Below are positions 9,301 through 19,300 of a DNA stretch of 36,731 nucleotides, one piece after another. Under the pieces are notes generated by a model. It was not told the DNA's origin and ran no database searches. It saw only the letters and a list, made by a program, of their open reading frames with translations. The position numbers and the translations under genes were made by a program. Source of the stretch: a virus; the IMG/VR virus record IMGVR_UViG_3300044630_005305, positions 1-36,731 of that record; one strand, 5' to 3'. Position 1 is the stretch's first letter. Each line of letters starts with the position of its first letter.

Positions 9301-9977
9301 AAGTTTCCGTCTCTAGGTTCAAAAGATGCCGTAAATTGTGTTAATACTAATTGAAATCTTGCTGCTTTACCGTAATATCCTTTTAGTGTTAAATAAAATG
9401 CAGGATAAGGTAGATTAAAAAAAACCGAGTATATTGAATTATCCCCTTGTTGAAACAACGCCCTTCCTCCAACATCAACCATTTTAATATCAACTGTTGG
9501 TGTTCCTGCTGGTGTTATTTTTACATTTATGGATTTTATCCCTAATGTTTGAGTATCTTCATACTTGTCTATTCTTGACCTTATTTTTTTTGTCCCGTTT
9601 GTTGTTTCTGAATATTCAATTTTTTGATTAACACCACCACCCTTTCTAGTGTCTTTCCCTGTGAATTCGTCAGTCCAACTTGTATCGAAAGCATTTTTAC
9701 CTTTAGGCCTTAAAAAATTTAAATTTAAATCTTCATCACCATTAGCAAAACTAGCAATACTTGTATTAACAACATCAAAACTTTGTCCTACAGCTAATTT
9801 AGTTCTTGGTATGATTTTAGTTTCTAAATTTGCATACATAACTAAATCTTCATGATCAACTAATCTTGGTTTACCATCAGGGTAAAAGGGATCATCCAAT
9901 TTATTTGGATCAACTAAGATTATGTTATTAAAGTCTGTTTCTACATAAACTTTTTTATTTTCAAATTTACCTGCCAT
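3360..9977 (-). CDS. giant baseplate hub protein (gp27/gpD-like)
   Basis: 2205 residues. Two regions point to the tail hub. Near residues 150-260 is a beta-rich domain with YPAFYLTLKGYYGKAARFQL and then ISLKLTGKLNALLFDTTLG, like the first barrel of gp27/gpD hub proteins. Near 1846-1909 is YRTRSYTCKVTSMGNAMIQP followed by VPLFYGPYWITEVTHSIQPG and FVTDFTGIRMPLY, matching the 'y.V..V.H.....f.T......' end of late-control gene D proteins. Between them lie about 1500 Asn/Thr-rich residues I cannot assign. Residues 1966-2096 look like a degenerate glucosaminidase fold (NYNLFSI, PWGG) without the usual catalytic Glu. T4 gp27 is only about 390 residues, so this is a much enlarged hub. Its ATG overlaps the gp53-like gene by 11 bases. 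Hub identity is inferred from motif resemblance and position. Confidence 0.65.
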   Translation of the reverse strand: MAGKFENKKVYVETDFNNIILVDPNKLDDPFYPDGKPRLVDHEDLVMYANLETKIIPRTKLAVGQSFDVVNTSIASFANGDEDLNLNFLRPKGKNAFDTSWTDEFTGKDTRKGGGVNQKIEYSETTNGTKKIRSRIDKYEDTQTLGIKSINVKITPAGTPTVDIKMVDVGGRALFQQGDNSIYSVFFNLPYPAFYLTLKGYYGKAARFQLVLTQFTASFEPRDGNFSISLKLTGKLNALLFDTTLGNLRYTPKMYPTTYSISKRDSLGNVTKVDVTTTMGLQKLKEVYTEYNSRSLIGTDLWNLVKDSPMTLEGLEKKLENFTENLNKKLASTEFSIVNDINDYRENLKNMDQVVYTDMLSKYLDKSKIFVINGLIHIPYKSFISKADRSTIKNNVLSALQGYLETKLKSNEAFGEGGTKKVTDKDNNVYELGGPIKIGNTEWNANNMMKIIYKEESISSYFNDRTNFWEKTYFAREGKLPSNDELDKFIRDNTATGLLGIYEYDPTTNTYKEEPVPFYVYGEQEKLGNKNIKPGSYIDIIQNANSELDTKEANAEDVLAKILEDWTAKSTDGLGFSPTIRNLFAVIMANAETYYRMMDDVHERAWKQRYNPQRLKVILENKTPNVEPHTTNIGTLDKRNFVYPWPQYYEKETQKDGRELYVIKYIGDTDSKDFESGANYETWPEVDFTEEYLARTAEKEKTTTPPLNATNNGTVIKFVSPNAIEFPYETQPFGSLATSSFLYELWERSYLNSNYSNFARIGVKDYSIDQLYGEFEGENAKIAAEGDLILPELLKNNVTTYEELLTQMYDSSKVNKWGLFRNDIYVTDYIKNYFIDTTEIYSVDQLTNTTKSIDYANKLTENIDKFLKDTKTNDTNFLTIFPFNNLNWLKTNLANGNSIGSVRDANQTTNSFVYDQNKKIISRLTTNNGFENKLIVSNTYLQPNNTGILVDASINPPIVATTRDAVKDFYLNRKTSNLYSTETLYNLGTSYSGSLGTNIQTTSLLNTPFFSNSFIVGETLKKIGNKKPFVGLGYLFLNSLPLITTKEKIKKINGNVTSDLDYLYATFTKFSSIHQLPYAWVLKYGSIWHRYKNFVDNGVDILDNIWVDFDFKYNFDPDFQNQQKQYQYTNFSNQVVNVSQQTTTVATIPNTTTTYNADQINLGFYPRLMNSFYYVMTNNDLFTGYSINDVFNGLNNKKVKVGINNGASFQLPLSSDTNNLQRTINVNNYFQFVDGENNTDFPSGYGGYLLMPSLGGIPLNQTKFECVNSNNKLTEELFDNNGMYNGSVRLLWGASHFGYFKNNGGVAPKRPLVDEYLKIINPQVSEQLSFNLANPQSTYSKIDEIFSIFSPEVLDKFEKLFLDFCDPNIPTSSLTLKGEINQPAGTIKNIKEKSLIKQLLNIFTVDKTIDTSTEELASKNLAESQLNGINGKVKEFLDFECLLKIGNPTNFNRYVFNNFSDNPDYLPSNKKTYDIYGNNLPPNVSFIQLQQQIVQQPDFGEAWDELLKRVGDSTISGISLSNSASTIFSFFIDNKIKFTKDNVIELSPLIKMYATQKNDNPNLTPILFKTSLTNLLNEQKILQKSMVNRTLQYLRNNLPNTSSKKTTRTAYSGNILKLNQYSAFKTFNDKWVAGSDFKDKVFFEDFLFQDRANSDIGDELTISTDEIYRYLKNQDNRTLMDFISTILSDNQCIFFALSSYINFYGIQDAIKKGIPIPPEIPNSLFGTYLNVDYIDSRPRFLITYVGKPSENLSTNDASFTRFGNDAFDLRSTTNPLSIPSKDVDFNKSNRVVGFNVDFGILNQNIFSDVQLDMSEKKNTAESFKIYEQLGASAAGDTVAQQTVSLYDIYRTRSYTCKVTSMGNAMIQPTMYFNLRYVPLFYGPYWITEVTHSIQPGNFVTDFTGIRMPLYSLPKPDSFTTSINRQFKENWKKITLKSRPPNVLSTTAYTNTNLSSLEVTPTQDCYEKVHPEYASIPFTSSTATTISLTDLETNTKTIATSKILGAYLYALASTPYFSNVSTVQSTYVTCQNYNLFSILTAKPWGGTLDSRIKSQVCANFNGVSRPIVAFLTFNESISFLDSFYSSFMPIIKKLYTLNTETDVLNDIAISGLTNCSLNCVEMKQLRMGVTLFQIKYYSWDRPFMFTGELEYDWDNPYNGSGNGKNANEIYSQFKIDRPKMNNPAYKSFVEIFTKASKNFLADNEVP

Positions 9978-10287
9978 AATAGAAGAAATGTGTATCTAAT
10001 GCTCCTTTGTAGTCTTGTAATGCTTGAACTAATGGGAATGGAATAACAATAGGATCACCATCATTTATATTCCATTCTAACCCCCCGTATTTTGGATTAG
10101 CCATCATTATTAACCAACCAAAAGTCGGTGTTCCATACTTTTCAAAACTAATTTTATCAAGTCTGGATTTATTTTTTTTATAAATGTAATTCTGATCAGA
10201 ACTTCTTCTAGGTAAAGTTACAAACGGCACTGTGGTTTGTTCTCCTTCAACTAAAAATGTTTGATATCTATTGTAAAATTGCATCAT
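9967..10287 (-). CDS. gp53-like baseplate wedge protein with LysM-like fold
   Basis: 106 residues. The core RLDKISFEKYGTPTFGWLIM, then MANPKYGGLEWNINDGDPIVIPF, is the LysM-like pattern of T4 gp53 and P2 gpX: D..s...YG.p...w.i...N.......i..G..i.iP. Such proteins tie wedge or hub parts together in the baseplate; no membrane or signal sequence is present. The last 11 bases overlap the start of the hub gene, and the 3268-codon gene ends 21 bases upstream, so it is embedded in the baseplate gene block. Of the two adjacent ATGs (10287, 10284) the first is used here. The leader reads GTATATTTAATT, a weaker version of the recurrent element. Confidence 0.72.
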   Translation of the reverse strand: MMQFYNRYQTFLVEGEQTTVPFVTLPRRSSDQNYIYKKNKSRLDKISFEKYGTPTFGWLIMMANPKYGGLEWNINDGDPIVIPFPLVQALQDYKGALDTHFFYYGR

Positions 10288-10308
10288 AATTAAATATACT
10301 TTTTATTA

Positions 10309-13300
10309 TTATGAAATAAACGCCTTTTTAAGGTTAAATGTTTTATCCGTTGATGACTTATCTGAGTAAATTGCTAAAAGTCTATTAACGTCATCTTGAT
10401 TAACAGGTGCTTGTGTTAAATATGTGAACGTTCTTCTTTTTGTTATATCATCGTATGGTTGAAATGCTGCTGGTAAACTTATTTTTGTAAAATATGGGTT
10501 ACCTTCAAAATCTGTAAAAAATTTATCAACAGTTTTTTTAGATGTGTTATATCTTGAATATAATGTCACATTATTTGTTAATAACTGATTTAATCCCATT
10601 GCAATTTGTAAATAAGTCCTCCAATTATTTTTATCTGATTCGTTATCAATAACTGTAACTAATTCTTCAATAAAAATAATTGGATCTTCTAATATTTCTT
10701 TACCAAATATCATAAAGAATCTAATTTCAGCGTCGTTAAAGAAAGTTAAAGCCTGTTGTGATGGTGTTATAGTTGGTGTTGGTGTTGGTGTTGCAACAGG
10801 TGTGGTTGTCGGTGTTGGTGTTACCGTTGGTGTCGGTGTCGGCGTTGGTACGTTATTTCCGGCACAACTACCCGAAAATTCGTTAGTAACACAAATGGTA
10901 TTATTAACATAATTGTTATGATTAAAATAATTAAAAGTGGCTACAGGTGTTCCGCTAGAAACTCTTGTTGCACAAAATGTGTTTAAACTTGTTGTGTCAA
11001 CACCAACTGAATCACCTACGTTTATAGTGTTAAGAGGATCCCAATTATCTACTTGAAATATATTAAAAGGATAACAAGCATCTTGAAACAAATAATTTAA
11101 TGTTGGTGTTGCCGTTGGTGTTGCCGTTGGTGTCGCAGTTGGTACAGGCGTTGCAGTTGGTGTTGCCGTTGGTGTTGCCGTTGGTGTTGCTGTTGGTACA
11201 GGCGTTGCCGTTGGTGTTGCTGTTGGTACAGGCGTTGCAGTTGGTGTTGCTGTTGGTACAGGCGTTGCAGTTGGTGTTGCTGTTGGTACAGGCGTTGCGG
11301 TTGGTGTTGGTGTTGAAGTTGGTGTTCCGCTAAAATATACATTAAAATTAAAGTCACTATAGTTTGTTTGTGGTCTTAAAATATTAGAGTCTGTTAATTT
11401 TTGTATGTATAAGTTAAGTTCGTTACTAATACCTCCTAAATCATTTATCAAAGAAGAATAAGCACTTGTTGTGTAATCCGTTAATTCGTAAATAATTTCA
11501 TTACCAGCCTCTGTTTTATAACCATCTCTACTTGCCGATACAAAATTAGCCTTATCTATTTCATTTATTAAACTAATTTGAATATCATTAATTTTTGATG
11601 TGGCTTCTATTAATTTAGTTAAATAGTCTTGTTTTCTATCATCAACAAGATTTTTTATCTTTCTTTTTATTTTTCTAGTATCAGAAGTTGTTAATAATGA
11701 ATAAATACTATTTGTAGCACCTAAATTAGGTAAAATAGGACATCTATCGTTATCAACATCCTCTTTTGTTTTTTCAAATAAAATTTCAACTTTATTTTGT
11801 ATTTCAGTTGATGATCCAAAAATATTTGTATTAGAACTTGCGGTTTTACCTGAAGTATATAACCTATCATTACTTATTATTTGTAAACCACCAACTAATA
11901 AATCGTCATTTACTTTTTTAATTGAGTCGTAAGTTGTTTTTAAATAACTTTGTGCAAGTTTTACTAACTCTGTCATAAACAAGGTATAATCAATAGTTCC
12001 TGTGGCTGACCCATTAATAGGACTAAATCCTGCCGAAAGTATTAAACCTATAGGTTCTCCAATTTCATTTTCACTATCTCTATTTTGATTTATACCTAAA
12101 TTTTCTAATAGTTCTTCAAGTTGTTCTTCAGTTATTACAGGTCCCGGATCAGTTACTTCTGCCCTATCATCATACATTTCTGTATTGGCATAATAATTAA
12201 AAGATAGCGCGTTTTGTAATCTAGAAACAGGTTCTTTTAATCCGTGTCCACCTATAAAGTTAAAACTTATAGATACATCAGCCAACATTGGTTGAACCCC
12301 TAAACCTTCAGGGTTTATATCAAGAAGAGCATCTTTATATGATATCGATAAAGAGTCTATAACAATTTTTGTATGGAAGAAATCCCCAAATCTTAATATA
12401 CAAACAGGAGGTGCTCCAAATGCACTATTTTGTGCATCATTGTAATTCAACGTTCTTACACCATCGGACTCTGTTACTGTAGGGATAGTATCACCAGGTC
12501 TCATACACTGTTGTAAAAATGTTAATCTAGAATTTAAACCTTCAGGTGTTAAAGCATGGAATGCCGGTTCAAAGAATTTTAATTTTTCTTTCATTCCATT
12601 ATAAAACATTGGGTTTGTTTCTTGTATCATTTCAAAGTAATTACACTCACTAACAAGGGCTCTTACTAATTTTTTTAATACGGTTTCTTTAACTATTACA
12701 ACTTCTTTTGTTTTAATAATTTGTATTTCTTCATTTCCACTAGGGTCTGAAGATATTTCAGTACTATTACTTGTCTGAGGATTGTATATATTACCTTTGT
12801 CTATTGTGTTAACTGCTGATCCACCATCAGTAGATGTGATTGCCGTTGTTTGTGATGTTTCATTTGACGCATTACTTGAAGTAGTTGTGTTTACACCACT
12901 AGTATTATTTGTTTGAGTTACATTAGTTGTAGGCGGATAAACAATTGTTCCTGTATTAGTTGTTGTACCATTTTGTACATTACTAACACCTGTTTGTGCA
13001 GTTTCTGAGGTTGAGGTGGTTCCGTTTGTATTTGTTAAACTTGTGGCTTGAGTATCCATACCTCCTGGCATTACAGAAGTATTTGTTGTTGTAGTTTGAT
13101 TATTATTATACGTATTAGAACCTCCATTACTACCACTAGCACTGTTACTACCTCCACTATTATTTGTGTTAAGTTGGTTTGTTGGTTGGAATCTTGTTAT
13201 ATTAATTTCACTTATATAAACTCTCCTACAAGCCATCGAATTAACGGAAAAGAATCCTGTAATGTCATTTTCCGCACCATCACCATTATTTCTTGCTAAT

Positions 13301-16300
13301 GGGAAAGGTCTACCACAATCTATATTTTTATAGTTAGTTCCTTCAATATCAATAATAACGTCAAAAGATTTTGTATCAGGTACAATTTTTAATTTACCGT
13401 TGTTAATGTAGGTTGACAATTGATCAGATGGTTCAGATGAAAGTTGGTAGTTGTATATAAATTTATATACAGATTCACTTCTTCTTTTAGATATTTCTTC
13501 AGCAGCTTTTTGATCAGCCAAAGCCCCCGATGATGATGATTTTGTTTTTATTTCAATTTCATATCCTTGTTTTAAATACTGAACTATTTGTGTTAATATA
13601 CTATTAATATCGTTATATTGTTTTATAATTACATCATTCCAAAAAGCAGTAATACCATTAAGTGTTGAATCAACGTAATCTCTATAGAAATAAATGTCAC
13701 TAGGGTTTTGTGCGTACGTATATTCAGCGTCAATATACCAATCTATTCTTTCGGATGCGGCTAATGAGAACCCTATTTGATTTTTTGTACCAGTAGCAAT
13801 ACCTTCTATTTTTTCTGAATTTGTAAATGTTTGTGTTTTAATTCTAGCACCGTTATTATTTTGCCATTCCCCATTAGATTTTTTATAAACATACTTTACT
13901 GGTGGGTAGTTATAAACTCCGTTTACTAATACATCATTAGCCTTTACAGTTGATATATATTTTGATTGGAATTTATTCCATAGAATTTTATATCTATCAA
14001 AATACACTTGAAAAGGAAGAATATTAATCAATAAATCTTCTTCTGTTTGGGTGTATGTAGTAGATTTACAATAAGTGTTAAATCCATCTTTAAAAGGTCC
14101 TGAAGGTAGTTTATTTGTATTATCTGAAGATATCGCACTACCACCCCAACTATAGTACATCGTACCCGCTCTTTTATCAGTAACTTGCCCTTGTGATGTT
14201 AAATTAATTAAAGCATTTGGGTAGTCTAAACAACCTATTCTTGTTGGGTATGCGTGGAAGAAATAAAATGCCGGTTGTAATTTTACAACATCAACAAACG
14301 GATCGGGTTGTGGTTCAGGACATTGTCCATTTATACATTCACCTAAATTATTATTAGTACTGACTTCACCACTTGTATTTATTGGTGTTGTTGTTGAACA
14401 AACTTTTGTTAATTCCCCTGGACCGACTGTTACACTTTGTGTACTACCTGAACAATCTGTATACGTGTATGTATACCCCGCATATGAACTATCACCACCT
14501 AATTCATAACAAAAACATGGTGGTTGTGTTACTGTAGGTGTAGGTGAAGGTGTAGGTGAAGGTGTTGGGGTTGGACATGGTCCTGGTATTATAGACCAAG
14601 AGTTACCCGGATCACCCGGAGGATTAAAGTTTATAACTGAGTTTGGTGCGATACATGGGTTTCCTGTAGTATTTTGTTGCCCATTTAATACGATAACCGT
14701 TCCATCACATCCTGTGTATGTTACATCAGTAACTGTTGTTCCTACTGTCCATTGTGCTGAGACACAAGGAGGACACACACCCGAAACACATGGACCAAAA
14801 TTAGTTATTGTTGAATAGTCTCCGTCACCAGGGACCGGAATCCCCTGAGAACAAATTTTATCATAAGTGGTTACGTTTATTGATTGACTAATTCCGTAAC
14901 AATCAACATAAGTATAGTTTTTACCTGCGTATGCACCACCACTATTCAAAGCATAACAGTCACAAGCACCTAACGTTGGTGTAGGTGATGGTGTTGGTGT
15001 AGGTGATGGTGTTGGTGATGGTGTAGGTGTCGGACAAGGTCCTGTTTGTGCCGTCCACCCATTACCTGTTGCACCAGAAGGGGTTAACTCAATAATGGTG
15101 TTAGGTGCAATACATGGTGTGCCTGAAGTGTTTGTTATTGAATTATAAACAACAACAGTTCCATCACAACCTGTATATGTTACATCAGTTGCGGTACTTC
15201 CAACTGTCCAAATTGTTGGTATACATGGTGGACAATTTCCGTTAACACAAGGTCCGAAATTAACTATTGTTGAGTAATCTCCGTCTTGTGGTATTGGTGA
15301 ACCTTGTGAACATACTTTATCTTCGGTTGTAACAACAATTGTTTGAGTTGCACCATAACAATCAATATACTGATATGATTTACCTGCATATAACCCTCCA
15401 CTTGTTAATGAATAACAATCACACAAACCAGGGGTTGCTGTAGGTGTAGGTGATGGTGTAGGTGATGGTGTGGGTGTTGGACAAACACTATTATCTAAAA
15501 CTTTCCACGTTATCTGACTATCCACCACACTAAATGTTGGTGTTGTCCCTCTTTTTACAATAATATATCCACTTGTACCAGCACTTAATCCTGTTAATGT
15601 AACTAAATTACCGTCACAACCACTATAACTTAAATCAACTGTACTATATATTCCACCTATAGTCCACTCAATACAAGTACATGGTGGTGGTTCTGTTGGT
15701 GTCGCTGTTGGTGTTAATGGTGGTGGTTCATAATTTCTTATTATCGGATCGATTTCACAATTATCACTTATTTTTTTAAGTTGTCCGTCTACCAAAGCAT
15801 AACACTGTTCAATTAGTAAAAAATCTAAAGATGGAAATCTTAATGCTAATTCATATATATCATATTTTAAACATCCCGCAAAAAATGAAGCAATAACCTC
15901 AGTGAACTGAGATTCAGTTTCACTTACTTTTTTAAGTTCTTTATCAACAATCGCGTTAAGTATAGATGGGTGATCAACTACTATTTTCCAACTTAATTTT
16001 CCTGTTCTTTTTGTACTACCGTAAGTATAAATTGGTTCTGTTCTTCCTACAAAAATATTGTCATTCCATGTTGTACTTATTGATTCATCAAAACTAATAT
16101 CATATGGTGGGAACCACATTATTCTTCCACCATTAGGACCCTTTTCACATGTTGGTAAATCTTCGTACCTATACCCTGGTTTGTTAGATGTTCTCCAAGC
16201 TAAGTTTTCTAGTGAAAACATATATTTTTTAACTTTACCATCAACAATGTTTGTAGACTCAACAGTACTTGTTGAAGAGGCAGGTGGTTTAAGTGGAGCA

Positions 16301-19300
16301 ATATTTAAATTATATGTTTTATCTAAAACTGAATATGTAAATCTTCTATTTTCAACGGTAGTTCCTTCTGTTTTAACAAGTCTATTAAATGTATAATATG
16401 GATCATCTTTTGTATGTACCCTACAGTATTCGTAACCTTCAACATCGGTAACGTTTGGTTGTGTTTGAACCGCATTTGGTGTTAAGTATCTAATGACTCT
16501 TGAACCTTTTGTTAGTTCTACATATCCATCGTTGAATACTTTTGATATTTGGTTCATTGCATGTCCAACATGTTTTAATCTGTCAGAACCTGTAGCCCCT
16601 GATGCACTGTCTATTAATTTTTGAGTGTAATCTAAAATAGATCCAGGTGTAAAATTTTCTTTAAAATTACTAGAAAGTGTTTTAGAAAGTGAAGATTCAA
16701 ACCCAGTATTAAATGTCACCCTTTGATCGTATGGTGTGTATCTTCTACCCGCCAATACCCCAATTTCAGGTAATGTATTTGGGTCTGAACTCCAAGTAAA
16801 CCCTCCTTGTAAACTCCAACCAGGATAAGCTCTAAACATCATTTGTTTGAACTTATTCTGTTTTGATTCTTTAATTTCTATTTCATTTGATGTAACCCCA
16901 AATTTAATGTCGGGAATTGCAGTTGTTCCATTAGTATTGTCAGGAGTTTCAAAATCCCTGTACATGGCATCATGTCCAAAAACAGGGATATTTAAAATAT
17001 TACCAAATCTACCTCTTGGTTTTGCGTTTGGTGATGTGAAGTTACTATCCCAATCTGTTTTTTTACCAACATAGAAATATGGTCTAATTGCTATGTTATC
17101 TACATTACCATCTCCTGTATTTGCATAGTCAGGTCGGTATAGGTTATATTCTAATACATCAAATAATTTTTTTAATGTTCCTCGTCCTGTGTTTTCAATA
17201 AATCTATATGAACCAACTAAACCATCATTTGCTAATTTAAATAATGAAAATTTACCATCGTCTTCTTTAACATTAATATTACCTTTTTTTGTTAATTTAA
17301 ATCTATTAGGATTAGGAAAATATTCGTCGGGAATATAAGACCAAGGTGATGATAAACCACCTAATCTAGCCGCGAAATTTAAAGTTTTACCAATAATAGT
17401 ATCAGGAACAGTTATATTCCAATTTCTTGTAAAAACAGGAACATTACCTGTTGCCATTCCTAAAATATCTACAGGATCAGTATTTGGTTTAACTTGTATT
17501 CCCGATAATGTTGGGTTATTTGGATCAACAGTCGCATCTACTAAATTGGTTTTACCTATAGTATTTTCAACTAATTCTGAAATAATTCTGTAAGTAAATT
17601 CTTGTTTTAATCTTTTACTAGCAATTTGCATTAAACTAGAGTCCTGACTTACGGTTCCATCACTACCTATTGGGTTTGGAAGTAACAAAATTGAATATGG
17701 TGAATATACTGATGGTATAAATATTTTAGTCGATCCGTCAGTATTCGCATATGGTTGATTTAAAGATTGTATTGCTAAATCACTTACCGTTACCAATTCA
17801 GGATTTCCATAAGAAAGTTCAGGTACGTATTTATTTTTTAGATATACGGCATCTAACCCTTCTTCCGCCTTTATTTCTAAATTACTGTCTTTAGCATCTT
17901 CTTGATTATAAGGACCGTATTCCCCCTTATCGTTAGTACCAGGACTACTAAGGACACTAATTTGTTCATTATCATTAATGTCGTATCTTGTTATACCATA
18001 AAGATCACCACCATTTTCAGGTTTATATAAATTTATTTCATATAAAGTTTGTAATACGTTAAATAATGGAAACTGAATTCTACTAAAGTCAGCATCGGAC
18101 AAATCATACTCACCGGGATTTGGATTTAAATTATTTGTTAATATTTCATTATTATTTATGTCGTATCTTGTTAAACCAAAAGGTGATGATGTACTATTTC
18201 CTTCAGGCTTGTAGTAGTTTTGGGTAAACGCAACAACACCACTATTTTCTCCGTATATTTGTAATAAACTTGGTTCAGTGTCTGTTAAATCATATACGCC
18301 ATTACTATTTGGTATCTGTGCGGATTGTCTAAACCATTGTAAATCATTATTAACATCATATCTAGTATTTCCAAAAAATATGTTGCTACTTGTTAATGGT
18401 TTATATTGGTTTTCATTATAATTTAATCCTTCTAATATGTTACCTTTTACTTCTAGTATTGAATTTACTGTGTCTGCAGCAGTATCATATTCACCTGATC
18501 CAGGTGTTGCGCCAATGCTTTGTGCGTACGATACTCTACCATTTTGTACGTCATCATTTATGTTCCATTCTATGGGAGAATAAACAACACTAGGTTTAAA
18601 TTGGTTAATTCCATATAAATTAATTTGTTCAGGTGTTGCTTTAACGGATAATAAATTACTTAATATCCAAGGTAATGCTGATGCAGTTACGTTATATTCG
18701 CCATAACCTGTTGTTAAATTAAATTGTTGTAAATCGTTATTTATATCATAACTTGTATCACCATAAAATATGTTACCGTTTGTTGATGGTTTGTATATAT
18801 TTGTATTGTAAGCAACTCCTTCTTCAATATTACCTTTTACTTCTAATAAATTATTTAAAGTATCATTAATATCATATATACCTGATCCAACATTTGCGTT
18901 AAATCCTAAAGCGTAAGATATTCTTAGTTGTTGTACGTCATTAATTATATCATATCTACTACTTCCATAGACATTATTTCCTTGTTGTGGTGGTGCGTAT
19001 TGATTTTTTACCCAATGGAATAGTTCTTGAATATTACCTTTAACCTCTAAAAAGTCATTTACGGTATCATTAATATCATATATACCTGAACCAGGTGTTG
19101 CACCAAAACTTTGTTGGTATGAGGGTCTAAATGATTGTAAATCATCATTTATACTGTACTTACTACTACCATATATGTTTGCCCCAAATTGTGGTGGAGC
19201 ATATTGGTTCTTATTATAGTGAAAACCTTCTTGAAAATTTCCTTTGGTTTCTAATACATCTCCAATAGTATCGTCTATTGTATATTCACCTGTACCAATG

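Noticed and set aside
11100-11313. CRISPR-like direct repeats
   Set aside because: Units are contiguous, without unique spacers, in frame with the gene and code for Pro-Thr linkers.
11100-11333. Plus- and minus-strand open frames across the Pro-Thr repeat ([20 protein letters not shown] peptides)
   Set aside because: They are frame shadows of the 30-bp repeat; the low-complexity peptides have no leader and lie wholly inside the 3268-codon gene.
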